A stretch of 30,938 nt of DNA from Zygnema cylindricum (lineage: Eukaryota > Streptophyta > Zygnematophyceae > Zygnematales > Zygnemataceae), in the NCBI GenBank assembly GCA_037447655.1, contig JBBHKE010000171.1, positions 1 through 30,938 of the forward strand. The letters run 5' to 3'. Every line of letters starts with the position of its first letter. Within the stretch, counting starts at the first letter, position 1. Made by a program: the position numbers and the translations under genes. This document shows, one piece after another, positions 1 through 10,701 of this stretch. The notes beneath the pieces are model-generated. The model made no database searches. It was not told the origin of the DNA and worked only from the letters and a program-made list of their open reading frames with translations.

Positions 1-345
1 CACTTTAATTTACCACTGAAATTTAACACTGAAGTTTTGTCGTGAGATTTAGCACTGAACTTCTCTAATTCAACACTGAATTCCACAACTGAATTTCAGC
101 ACAGCACTAAATTTCGACACTGAATCTCAGCACCTAAATTTCGACACTAAATCTCAGCACCTGATTTCAGCTCTAAAATTCAGCGCGCACCGTTTTCTAG
201 GTCTGAATTTGAGTGCTGAACGGTTCAGCACTAAATTTAAGCACTTTATTAATTATAAATTACTTAATTAATTTTATAAATATTAATTACTTTATTTATT
301 ATTAATTACTTTATTACTTAAGCACTGAATATGAGCACTGAAATT
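1..345. repeat. Degenerate minisatellite (AGCACTGAATTTC-like)
   Basis: Short units built around AGCACTGAATTT and ACACTAAATTTC recur more than a dozen times with many substitutions. They are broken at about 240-320 by an AT-only stretch of TTAATTA and TTTATTAC words. No ORF or splice signal was seen. It probably arose by slippage and then diverged. Confidence 0.8.
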
Positions 346-538
346 CATCATAGCACCTATATATATGACCTGTGATGTCTGTGTCCCATCCTCTCCTCCT
401 ACAATGTTGCTTTCATTTCCCTGATAATCCATCAGAATGAATAAATATTTTCACTATGTTATAAAAAGCAAATATTTCCTCAAATAAGTGCCCCGGAGTT
501 TTCAAAAGATGGTGGCAGTAGGTTGCAGTAAATGGCGG

Positions 539-573
539 CAGTCTGACAGATGTGTTCGTCTGCTGTCAGACTG
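539..573. repeat. Small perfect inverted repeat
   Basis: Arms CAGTCTGACAG and CTGTCAGACTG (11 bp each, perfect) flank a 13-nt spacer and could fold into a hairpin. The surrounding 346-690 stretch holds no recognisable gene. The repeat may be a relic of a small element; no target duplication was found. Confidence 0.5.
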
Positions 574-689
574 TACGTCTGTTTTTCGAAAAAGTTTGAT
601 TTAAAAAGTTACAATGTAATTTAATTTTTTCGTTTCGATACTATAGTTTTAGAACTATAAAGTATTGTTTTAAATTTGTCGACGTTTAT

Positions 690-951
690 GTGCTGCGCTG
701 TCCGTAATAAATTCCAGTTAAACAGATACGGAACAGATTCATTATACGTGGCATGCCACGCTATATAAAGTAAATAATACAATACAGTATGTTATACAGT
801 ACTATTATATGCATACTATATTTTTGTAAAGTTATCGCCGATATGGAATTTGTTGGTCTCTGACCGATATATCGGGACCTCTGACCATTCGATAACCGAT
901 AACTATCGGTATCGGTGTTATCGCGACAATTTTTTTACAGATACACAACGC
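690..951. mobile_element. Truncated end of the GTGTTGTG-type TIR element
   Basis: The sequence from about 840 to 951 matches the right half of the element at 24129-24542. Both contain the ordered words ATCGCCGATA, GGAATTTGTTGGTCTC, ATATATCGGGACC, CGATAACCGATAACTATCGG and a terminal GATACACAAC. It is followed by TA (952-953), as expected for the family's target duplication. No matching left terminus was seen, so the copy is truncated or its left end is too decayed to place. The start at 690 is approximate. Confidence 0.6.
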
Positions 952-953
952 TA

Positions 954-1269
954 GCAAAAAGGCCTTGAAAAGACACTGTCAGTGCTTACAGACCTACACA
1001 TTAAATAAGCAATAAACTTCACTGCTCATCACTATTAGCGTTAAGGATTTATTGATGTTAATGCGAAATTAGAATATATAACACTAATTTAGTATAAGGA
1101 GACATATCAGATTAAAGTTCACTCCCTGAAATAGTGTTGTTCTCACTATTTTATGATTTTCAGCCAAATAAAGTCGCGTCCAAATTAGTGCTATCAATTC
1201 TAATAACAATGTTCAGTGTAGATATTTGCGGAGGTTAAAAAATAAACCAAACAAAAAAGTGCCCAATAC
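954..1269. other. Non-coding stretch, probably intron of the glnT gene
   Basis: No coding segment, RNA gene or repeat was recognised. The minus-strand donor GTATTG at 1269 opens an intron that would run leftwards through this stretch. The last 35-40 residues typical of the family (a W-E-rich end) were not found between here and base 1, so the final exon(s) are likely outside the window. Confidence 0.5.
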
Positions 1270-4200
1270 CTGCAAAGGCTTCCACGGCTTCTCCGAGGGT
1301 GCGAGGCAGTCTCTGAATATTCTGTTGCTTGAGCTCTTCCAGTGACAGTTTGTACATGTTTTCTACATGGGGCTGCCCGGGATCCAGCTTGTCACGGATG
1401 CCCTCCAAACCAGCGGCCAGGATCATAGCGGCTCCTGATAGGTGAAAAACCACAGAAAAGTAGTCTGTCAACTACTCTCTACTTTGACGGGCTGGATGTT
1501 CAACATACGAAGAGACTAAAATCGCACACTAGAAATTGTATGGAGTCAAAATTTGACATGGTACTATGAAGCTAAGACAGCCAATAGAGGAAAAAATGAG
1601 ACAAAAACTATTGCAAACTTCAATGTCACAACCTTAAATGAAGTGCTCGAAGTGATACTGATTCTCATTGCCTTAAATTGAATTGTGGCACTCACATACA
1701 GGCTTTATGCTAAAAAGCACCTAGTTGTAGAAGTCATTAAAGGATATGGATTTCCATAGCCACTTCCAGAATAGGAGATTTTGCAAGCATATTCACCCAG
1801 AACACCGTACGGAACTGTTTTAACTAATTGTAACTTAAACATAACTGTTTCAGAGTGCACACAATATGCCAATTACAGCCCAACCTCAAAGGCACCGCAA
1901 CCTCACCTAGATAAAGATTGGTGGAAATGTCTGCGACGCGACATTCCACTCTTCCTCCACCGAGTGGAATTCTCATCATATTCGTCCGGTTGTTGTTTCC
2001 GTAACAAATGTAAACAGGAGCCCAAGTGAATCCTGACATGCTGCCCTGCGCTACAAGGCGCTTGTAGCTGCACCCCACCAAAATGCCCTCCTCAGCATCG
2101 GAAAAATGTAAAACCTATCAGGGTTCAAGGCTCGAGGGAAATTTTGCGTTCTACTAGCAATGAAACTGGAACAGAGTCTGTCCGAGGATAATTTTCACTT
2201 TACAGCCGTGTGAATTCTGTTGTCATTATTATTGGATAAGTCGATGGAGCTCTTTCAACCGAGAGATTATTTCGTTAGCCAACTCATATCTAATTAGACA
2301 AACAATTGAAGCAATTTACCACCGAGTTAAGAACTTTATGTGGTGAAAGGTTAATAGTAAAACAATTAACCAGGTACCTCTACCTCTACTCCTACCTCCA
2401 GCTCTACTCCTACCTCCCCCTCCACCCCTCCACCTCTCCACCTCTCCACCTCTCCACCTCTCCACTTCTCCACCTCTCCACCTCTCCACTTCTCCACCTC
2501 TCCACCTCTCCACCTCCCACCTCCACCTCCGCTCCGGAAATGTGCCAAGCTACAGAAATGACCGACGATTGCACAGCTTCTACCTGTTCTTATGCAAACC
2601 TTTCACACCTAACAAAGTATTGTGTACCACGAAATGGGATAGCGATAAATGAAAAATCACCTCCAACAAAACCTTGAACGCCACGAACAAGCTTTCAAAA
2701 TCTGCAGAGATTCTTCTAATTCGTTATCTCGCTCACATGAACCAATAAAAAGGACTCACCTATTTACAGTGGGAGCAATAACAGCGGAAAGAGCTGACGC
2801 ATGCTTGAGAATTCCCGCGATAAAGTGGTATCCAAGCTTGGAAAGACCACAGCCTCGGGGATCATCTGATGCCTCAAAAAGGTTTTCCTTTGTAGAAACG
2901 TCTGCGAGCGACATGTTGTAGTGAGCTCCACTACCTGCAGGAACACCCAATTCCCATCATCAATTTTGAATAAAGAACGTAAATAGATAAAAGAGAAGAA
3001 CAGAAAAGGTGAAATTCTGTCCAAAGAGCAGAAGAGGTAATGGTTCTGTAAGAAAAAACACTTAAATACTCCCTGCTAAAAGTTCAAATATAAGTTTTTC
3101 TTTTTTATGGAATAATGGGTGGTGGTCTATAATGGATTTCTTCACAAACCTGTTCGGTTTTTGAAGGGTTTGGGCATGAAGGTGGCAAAGTAGCCATGTT
3201 TCCGTGCAATCTCCTTCACCATGAGACGGAAAAAGGTAAATCGATCGGCCATGGTTAAGGCGTCGCTGCACACCGTCAGATTTCACAGACTTCCATGATC
3301 AAGATAATTTCACCCAAGTTGTAAAACAACGATAAATTTGCAGCATTCCAGTGAGAAATAGGATTTCCAGCAGCCTGTGTCAACAAAGGACCGCTACTAA
3401 CCACTATTAACTTTAGATACACATGGTAGTCAAAACAGGATATTAATGTTTCCCACAACAAAAACGCCAAATAGCTGTGACGCAACAAGCTTCATGTTTC
3501 ACAATGACCTCATACAATTAGAGCCCTTCAAATATTAGTTTTACGGAAAGCCACATCCCCTCTCGGCTGAATGATGTTTCAACATATCAACTACCAAATG
3601 AAAGAACACAACAAACCTGTAGGCAAAATCTGTCTCGAATTGCCCATTGCCATCTTCGTGGTCGAAAGAGTAAACATCCCAGCCAAGGTTGTTCATGGCT
3701 TCCACTATCTCATCCACCCATTTGTAGTTGTCCAAAAATCCTACTATGTCATAGCATGGTTTGTCCAGTACATCTCGTTCGCTTATCGGCACAAACTTCC
3801 CATCTGGCTGGTCTGACCTGAAACCGCCACTTGGCACGAGTAAATTGGATGCAGAAAAAATATTTTAAACAGCAAAATTTCGAAGAAATCAACATTGTAC
3901 AACCACCTTGAGGATGTAGACATTTGCAGGTGCAAATGAAAATCAAGGAATTAAATATATTGCTTTTCCAAAAAGAATGACAAGACAGTTGTCAAGCATC
4001 AAAAGTCTACACACCTTTAAGGATGAAAAACTCTGTTTCTATGCCAAGATTGAAAATATAGCCCATTTTTTCTGCCTCTGCCAGTTGCCGCTTAAGGATG
4101 GTTCGGCAGCATGCTTCGAAAGGTTTGCCTGCACAAATAAAATTGTCACTAATAGAAAGTCACAACAAAAGAAACTTACAATGATGTCCAGGTCAGGTCC

Positions 4201-6135
4201 TTTGCAAAAGCGCTTGATTAATCATACTTAGACTTGGCTTCACAGAGTTCCTATGCAACTTCCATTAAAAAACAAACAATCTGTATTATCCAAATTTAAT
4301 AGAATGGATTATACAGCATCTCCCTTAAGCCAATAACTATGCAAACGATGCCAGATTACTCGGATCGAAAGAAACTCACCAGACAAGTAGAGATCACTTG
4401 GAAACCATGCAATTTCCTTGTTCCATGGAAGAATGGCGCACCTGTCATGATCTAACTTCCCGTTCAGTATAAAAAACAAAAGGTTTTAAAGCAACAATCA
4501 TGCAAATGCTGTGGTTATGGATAAGTAGCTTAGGAAAGATAGAATAGGAAACTTCCAGAGACTTCCCAAGAGGATGTGCACTATCTCAAAACGGAAGTGT
4601 CAGGTAGCCATGTCAGCAATGCACAATTGTCTACTACGTTTATTGGAATTTAAAGAATGGGACATATACATTTGAAACGAGGCAAGTCATGCTAGATGAG
4701 CCATCAGGAGCTAAAATGATAATTTTGCACATCATTCATGAGGTATGTTTCTGTAGAATTAATGAATCGATCGAGGAGGTGAGATAAGGAGAAGGACTTT
4801 TGAGCTTGAGCTCCTTAGAAAAACAGTGCTGCTACTTGACATAAAATGGTGTGCTGGAATGGAACAAATTAAAAAAACTGCAACACAGCCAATCAAACTC
4901 CGGAAAAAAAAGATTCATGTTGCTAACCACACTTAAATCAGGCATTGTAACATACACATTAACCTTTTCCAGTGAATCTACTCTAAAACTTAACCGTCAC
5001 TAAATGGCTTCGATTTTCACAGATACCTGGATTTTTCCTTGCTAAGCTAAGCTGTCTAATATTGGTGTTTAGCCTAATGTGAAAGGGATTGACCATTATT
5101 GCAACACAATTTCCACACTATTTCCAAAAAGAGTAAAGAAAATAAACATCAATCCTATTAGAAGACAATACCCCTCGGTATCTTTCAACAAACAGTGTCT
5201 GTGACACATAAATGCCAGTTGGGCCTGCCATTTTCAGGGAGAGCCTTTGTTTCACAAGTAGCATTAACCAGACTTTACTTATACGCTATAAAGTTGTCTT
5301 AAGTATCCTAATTGCATGTCAACAGGAATAACTGATCTGCATTGGTTAGTTAACCTGTCAGTCTATGATAATATCCTCTCATTTCTGAAGAAATACAATC
5401 CTCTCTTCTTAAATAGCAAAACCAACTCTTACAACAAAAAGCTACATTATTTCCAAAAAGCTGGAGTTCTACGTACCCCCGAGCATCCGGCATACTGGCA
5501 ACTTCGTCATCTGATACTTCCTGAGGAACTCCATCCAATGCTGCACCAGTAAAGAGTTCCGACCCCTTGAACATATGGGGCAAATGGCTCAGTGGAACGA
5601 CCTGCAGAAGCACCCGCAATGGAAAAATGCAACAAGATGACATGATAATGTTGTCATTATTCTTCAACCAAATGGCTGGTAGCTGATGAAGGAACGCTGT
5701 AGGACAGTAAGATCCAGCTCATCAGCTGCCATAGCCCATACATCAATGTGACAACTTTAGTTCAGAAGTTCAATGTTTTAATTTTAGTTTCCTTCAACAA
5801 AAACTGAATCTTTTAGTGACACATTTTTGAAGGGTCTTCAATAGAATGTCCACTATCTCCACCAAATTATGAAGACAAACAATAGAACAAAGAAATAAAT
5901 GCAAAAAAATTGAAAGCACTCTTGTGTAGTTTAGAACTGCACGAGCAAAAAAACTGAAGTTTTGGAGAACTTACGAACACTTGCACTCGAACTTTACACC
6001 GAGTACAGTAAAAATAATGTTTTTGAGGATAGCCAGGATAAGAAAAGGTACCTTGCCCTTGCAGCATCCATGGATGTCCACAAAACTTCCAATGGCGTAT
6101 TTTACTCCCTTCTCAATAAGGCTTTGCTGGAGATC
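1270..6135 (-). CDS. glnT: GlnT-type ('type III') glutamine synthetase, split by introns, partial
   Basis: ATP-dependent ligation of ammonia (or a small amine) to glutamate. Exons in coding order: 6135-6052, 5601-5477, 4441-4380, 4128-4015, 3817-3617, 3265-3150, 2934-2760, 2067-1907, 1434-1270. All have AG acceptors and GT donors, and all junctions are in phase except 4015/3817, where the donor or acceptor may be shifted by a base or two. About 400 residues are visible; from memory the family is about 430-450. Landmarks in order: [55 protein letters not shown] (metal-ligand Glu), [34 protein letters not shown] (ATP site and catalytic His), [32 protein letters not shown] and [16 protein letters not shown]. 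This wording is that of bacterial GlnT, also annotated as type III or gamma-glutamylmethylamide-synthetase-like, rather than eukaryotic GSII. Substrate is not decided by sequence. In the frame of the first listed exon a TGA lies just before the acceptor, so an upstream start exon must exist, perhaps with a targeting peptide; I could not find it. The C-terminal end is missing. Confidence 0.88.
2386..2530. repeat. CTCCAC/CTCTCCAC microsatellite in a glnT intron
   Basis: Pyrimidine-rich tandem array of CTCTACCTC then CTCTCCACCTCTCCAC words, inside the intron between the exons at 2067 and 2760. It yields artefactual Ser/Thr/Leu-His-rich and Arg/Trp/Gly-rich open frames on both strands. Confidence 0.9.
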
Positions 6136-7147
6136 CTGTCATCACCAACAAACATGGAGCCACAAAAGTAGTCAGCTTATGGAGCACTGCAAATGAACCT
6201 GAGAAAAGGAGAATCAGCCATAAGCCGGATCTTGTTCTAAAATCAAAAGCATCACTTGTGAAATTTAGTTGGTGACAAGCTTTAACAATGCAAATGTTCG
6301 AGAATCCTGAGTATCTGGAGAATGTAACAAGCAGTAGGACTTGCAAAATTTGACAGACGTGACAATGCAATTCCATAGAGAAAAACGCTACTACTATGTG
6401 TAGTAAATTGTTCAAATCTGTTAGGATAACTTAGTTAGCATAATGGTTTTGCGTTTGGTTCAAGAACAGGCAAAAGAGAAAACAGTTTCAGCAGAAATAA
6501 AGTTTGTCCGTGCATCCAGAGCCCAATTGTACGGATTCGTCTTGCGTAAAGCTCTGAAGCTACAGGACAATTGAAAGGTATTATGTTCTGTTTGGCCTCA
6601 CGGAGATGGATTCTGGTGCAGGAGGATTTCCAGTCCACGAGGCCATCAAGTGTCACGTCACGCAACTTCCTGAACCCTCAGCCACACGCAAACTAGGAAT
6701 TAGAAAAGCCAGAGGAGAAATCGATGTTTCCGGAAAGAATGAAACATGAGATAAAAAAGACGTGGAGTCTAATCCAATATCCCTATCATCCGATCGATCA
6801 AAGCTGAGGAACAGTGACGTTACAACAAATGCTTTCCTGATCTCAACTCAACAAAAAAAAAGGGATTAAAGCTTCTCACAGTGTTAGGTTGAGGTAAATG
6901 CCTCCCAGAAGAAGATGCGAAGCGAATGCACTTCCTTCCACAAATGATACCAAGGTGGAGGAAACACAATATTTATTACTTCTGCAGCGTCACATTAGTA
7001 GGGCTCAACCGCTCAAGCGTTAGAGTGGGTTCACGTGTACGAATTTCAAAAGCATCACTGGACACGTCGAAGCGTAGGGACACAAATATCCTAGAAACGC
7101 CGTATCTAATTTCTGACACCGACATTTTGGAGGTCCAATCCCGATAA
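6136..7147. other. 5' flank or first intron of glnT; no gene recognised
   Basis: The missing first exon and the promoter of the leftward glnT gene should lie here or further right. Open frames are short and have no recognisable domain. A CACGTG hexamer occurs at 7032-7037. No convincing TATA box or start exon could be chosen. Confidence 0.35.
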
Positions 7148-7295
7148 TTTAGGATACGAGCCTCTAAATGATGCTATTCGATACCACGTGGGTGTGCTAA
7201 ACCATAAACTTCATAAAGTCCTTTAGGATACGAGCCTCTAAATGATACACTTCGATACCACGTGGATGTGCTGAACCATAAACTTCAAAAAGTCC
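7148..7295. repeat. 74-bp tandem duplication
   Basis: Two adjacent units (7148-7221 and 7222-7295) both read TTTAGGATACGAGCCTCTAA, then a variable AAATGATG/AAATGATA part, then GATACCACGTGG and CCATAAACTTC, with about 90% identity. Each unit carries one CACGTG. Two further CACGTG words follow at 7327 and 7358 in similar but more diverged context. Confidence 0.9.
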
Positions 7296-8260
7296 TCTTT
7301 TGGCGCTGTGTCTGACAATTTGATATCACGTGGGTGTACCCTCTGATAATCGGATGCCACGTGGTCGCACGAACAACCAAAGCAATATCTGACATTCAAA
7401 CCTTAGTTCAAAAGTAGGTGAAAGTAGGCCCATACAATATGCCTATTGTACGAAAAACATACAATATGGCCTTAAGACCCATATTGTATTGGTCGCAAAA
7501 TGAAAAATAATAGTAACAGGGTTGAGTTGGACATCGATCGATAGAGAATTAGAGCGTTGTTCCATTAGGCGCTCTCTGTAAACGTCAAAAATTCGTTTAC
7601 TGAGGCGATCGTTCCATTGTGTCGGCTCAGTAACCGACATTTGTTTTGCGTGGCACATTTTTATTGGTTCACGTAATAGATGAATACGATTCTGGTAATC
7701 TTCAAAGAACCTCTGAGAGCAAATTGTGACCACATATTTGTACCAGCGAAAGGTGAAAAGTGACTTGTACGACGTATTGAATTAAATATGTACGGTCGGA
7801 CGAAACGTAAGCTATGTAAAAGCGTACGAAAATGTCAGAATGGTTAGTGGATACCAACAGAAGCGTGAAACAATATCTTCCGTCAAAGATTTTCTTGCGG
7901 CTTCCGGTGGCCTCGCATCCTCCCTGGCGGAAGGCACATGTCATATGCGACGTGTACCCATCTGGTCGCGCGGTCGTCGTGGATATTTGTTCACTTTTCC
8001 ACGAGGCACGACGGTATTCGTTCAGGCGCTGAGAATTGACCTACTCCGGGTCACTTGTTGCGAACTGAAAGTGTCAGACGACGGCGTATCCGATAATGCA
8101 TCCGACGGTCCACGTTTACGCCCATAAACGTGGAGAATCAAATCCCTCATTCAGTAGCCTTGTTTTTCTGACATTTTTTTTTCTTTGGTACGGCACTGTA
8201 CGAAACGGTACGGCTTTCAGTAAACAACGTCATTTTTCCCCTAATGGAACCTTGCCCTTA

Positions 8261-8926
8261 GGGCATGGTTACATCAGGTGGTCTCTGTAATAGTACGGAC
8301 ATCAAAATTTATGTATTACAGAGGCCTCGGTTACATCGCGTATCGTCTGTAAATAGGTTTTTACATACGTGTTGTTTTTTGAATGGTTCCACGTACGTCG
8401 ACGATCAAATCTCTAAAATCGCAAAGATTTGAAAACCGACCATTTTCGTATGCAAATCCGTACTTGCGTACTTCACACGTGTACTTCGCAAGTGTACCGC
8501 GTCAATGTACCTCAGAGATCTCCTTCACTCTGCTGACTTTCAGGAAAAAACCGTATTTCTTTTCGGCAAAGATTTTACGGTCACCTTGTCCGAAGGCACG
8601 TGACTATGGGGGCGTGTGAAAAAATTAATTTTTCATCGACGCACGTGTCTATCGTCCAAGTGTAACGAATTGACTGGTTCTGTATTGGTGAACCCACCTC
8701 CGCGAGGTGGGTTCACCAATACAGAGGCGCATGGAGCAATTGCTTCGCAGATGAAGAGCAAAATGTAATCGGACGGTCGACGTCTTCTCCCGGATACTTG
8801 GAGAATCGTTATCCTTTTTTCTGTAATGTTGTTTTCAAGAAACTCACGAAAATATAGTACGGCATGGTACGATAAAGTACAAAATTTTGTATTAAACCTC
8901 ACTTTTCGTCTGATGTAACCATACCC
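8261..8926. mobile_element. PIF/Harbinger-like non-autonomous element
   Basis: Left terminus GGGCATGGTTACATCAGGTG and right terminus (reverse complement) GGGTATGGTTACATCAGACG agree at 17 of 20 positions. The left is preceded by TTA (8258-8260) and the right followed by TAA (8927-8929), a 3-bp duplication with one mismatch. PIF/Harbinger elements characteristically have GG-starting termini and TWA duplications, hence the assignment. The length is 666 bp. It has no transposase ORF. The inside carries an inverted pair CTCTGTAATA/TATTACAGAG near the left end and the perfect hairpin at 8679-8725. Confidence 0.55.
8679..8725. repeat. Perfect 22-bp inverted repeat with 3-nt loop
   Basis: The left arm 8679-8700 (beginning TCTGTATTGGTG) is exactly complementary to 8704-8725 (ending CACCAATACAGA), separated only by CGC. 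It is a very tight cruciform or hairpin candidate at the centre of the Harbinger-like element. Confidence 0.95.
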
Positions 8927-9278
8927 TAAACGTCATGTCTAAATTTTGAAAAACATTCGGACAAAAAAAAAATCTGTGAGTTTTGAGGTTTTTTTATTTA
9001 AACCGTCAGATTTAGACGATCGGACGGTTTCTGATCAAATTAGTGATGTAAGAGGATCATATGAAAAGCCCATAACACAACTCATCCTACGCCGTGTCAG
9101 TTTGCAAAAAACATTCGTCCGGCAGCGTGCGCTGTACTATGATCATACGTCAGATTCGTACGTTCATACAAGAGTGTGCACAAACGCACACACATACAAT
9201 ATGCCTACTCTACGCGAGTTTTGTGCCAAGTTTTGTACGCCTACCAAAGGCCTACCATAAAAACGCCTACTTTTAAAC

Positions 9279-10383
9279 TATATTATGTGCCGACACCCCA
9301 ATACTAACAAAAAACTTAGCACCAAAAAGTACAACACATTAACTATAAATTGATAAAACTTTTCTTTTAACGCCATAATTTGACAACCGTACACATTTTC
9401 ACGTCTCAATTTGGCGTGTAGTCAGGCAAAAACCGACAAATTTGTCCATTTAGGGTTGTCCGTAGTATTTCTAATGGTTGGGTTTTCTTTCATATCGAAT
9501 TTTTATCGACGATAAAGTTTAATATATCGGACCAATATTTTTTATCGCTCGAGCTATTTTCGCCCTTCCTTTTTTTTTTTTTTTTAGCTAGGCATGTACC
9601 TAAAAGTACAAGAAGCGAAATCAAAGCCGACACTGATAGCCTATTCCCACCGGAAAAAAAATCACTTCCGCAACAGACGGACGTTCGAATAATGTACGAC
9701 TTTCCGAGCACCAACTTTGTAGATTTCGGAAGTTCTCGGAAAACCGTACAAACGAACTTCCTCAAAATATTGCCGGATATAAAAGTAGGGTAAAAGTTGC
9801 GTCTTTCTGTGAAACATGCCAACGGTAACCCAAAAAGTTGACGTAGGAAAAAAAACATCCGAACGGCTACTTCATTGTACTCCCGCGAAAAAGCTGCAGG
9901 ACTTTTAAACCACCATTGTTTGTTTTCGCGCCTTTGTTTCATGACGTCAAAGCATGCAAAGTGTCACACGACACCTTCAATCGGAGTTACGTGCCAAAAT
10001 TTTGGTGTGAACAAGACCCGCTTTCTGATGAGATTTCGGAAAATCATCGGAATGGACAAAAAGTTACATATGCTCCGGTGGGCATAGGTTATGAAAATTT
10101 TCGGCACAGATGTACGGTATTATGTTTACAAGACAAACCGTCAAGGTTTAGCGGACTCTTTTCCAGCGTGGTGAATCTGATGTAGAACGTGACATGTTGT
10201 CATATTGCTGGTTGTCACTCTTTATGACACATGGCATGCTCGGACAAGCCGTCATGAGTACGAATGGTTGGACTCATACAGTACAGTAGTACTGTGCGGT
10301 ATGGGTTCGTTACAAGTTTCCCCGGTGTGGTGTACCTTAGGGTAACCTACCGAGGTATCTCTACCGTACCGTACTGTACTGTA
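9279..10383. other. No recognised gene; low-confidence open frames
   Basis: A minus-strand frame of 150 codons (9490-9942) and a plus frame ending at 10185 overlap one another and resemble no family I know. The first begins in a run of about 17 T that translates to poly-Lys. TATCGAC and ATATATCGG words at 9497-9545 recall the GTGTTGTG-type elements. The end (10340-10383) is a run of GTAC/TACTGTAC words leading into a MITE terminus. Confidence 0.5.
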
Positions 10384-10470
10384 CACCGCGAATCGTAATT
10401 GGAGTAAATTACTCTAATTCGGTCGCTCGAAATTTCGACTCTATCACATGAAATAGAGTAAATAATGTCC
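10384..10470. mobile_element. Left end of a CACC-type MITE (truncated)
   Basis: The sequence starts CACCGCGAATCGTAATT after TA (10382-10383). For about 85 bp it follows the left end of the element at 21686-22265, including the shared words TTCGGTCGCTC and GACTCTATCAC. Similarity then stops and no right terminus in the proper place was found. Confidence 0.65.
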
Positions 10471-10701
10471 ACGACGCCCCGCTTTCATTTCGTTTTACGA
10501 CGCGCCGCACCGCGCGATCTTTCACATCTATAAATATGTTTAGTGTTATTTATCATTGCACATCCAATAAAAAACCCTAAAAATGTAAGATACCCGGGCG
10601 GTATCTTGCAAATTGGTGAGCCTAACGCCTTTTTTGGCTGTAAAATACAATACTCACCAAACTCACCAACCGGGCAAACTTGTAAGAAACCTAGTATGGA
10701 T

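Larger units (their letters stand above)
7406..9278. mobile_element. Possible 1.87-kb TIR element with TA target duplication
   Basis: The left end GTTCAAAAGTAGGTG at 7406 and the inverted right end GTTTAAAAGTAGGCG at 9278 match at 13 of 15 positions. Both are bounded by TA (7404-7405 and 9279-9280). The word CATACAATATGCCTA occurs near both ends, but in direct orientation. The inside has no recognised transposase; the small open frames at 7443-8127 match nothing I know. A Harbinger-like element is nested at 8261-8926. The pairing rests on short termini and could be chance. Confidence 0.4.

Noticed and set aside
2306-2677. 123-codon plus frame with Ser-Thr-Ser-Pro repeats and its antisense Arg-Trp-Gly frames
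   Set aside because: They are translations of a CTCCAC microsatellite in an intron of glnT.
5962-6196. Plus-strand frames of about 70 codons
   Set aside because: Antisense shadows of the glnT exon at 6052-6135, which carries FVDIHG and good splice sites on the minus strand.
9490-9942. 150-codon minus-strand frame
   Set aside because: It overlaps open frames on the other strand, has a Lys run from a poly-T tract, and shows no recognisable motif or splice context. It is not listed as a gene.
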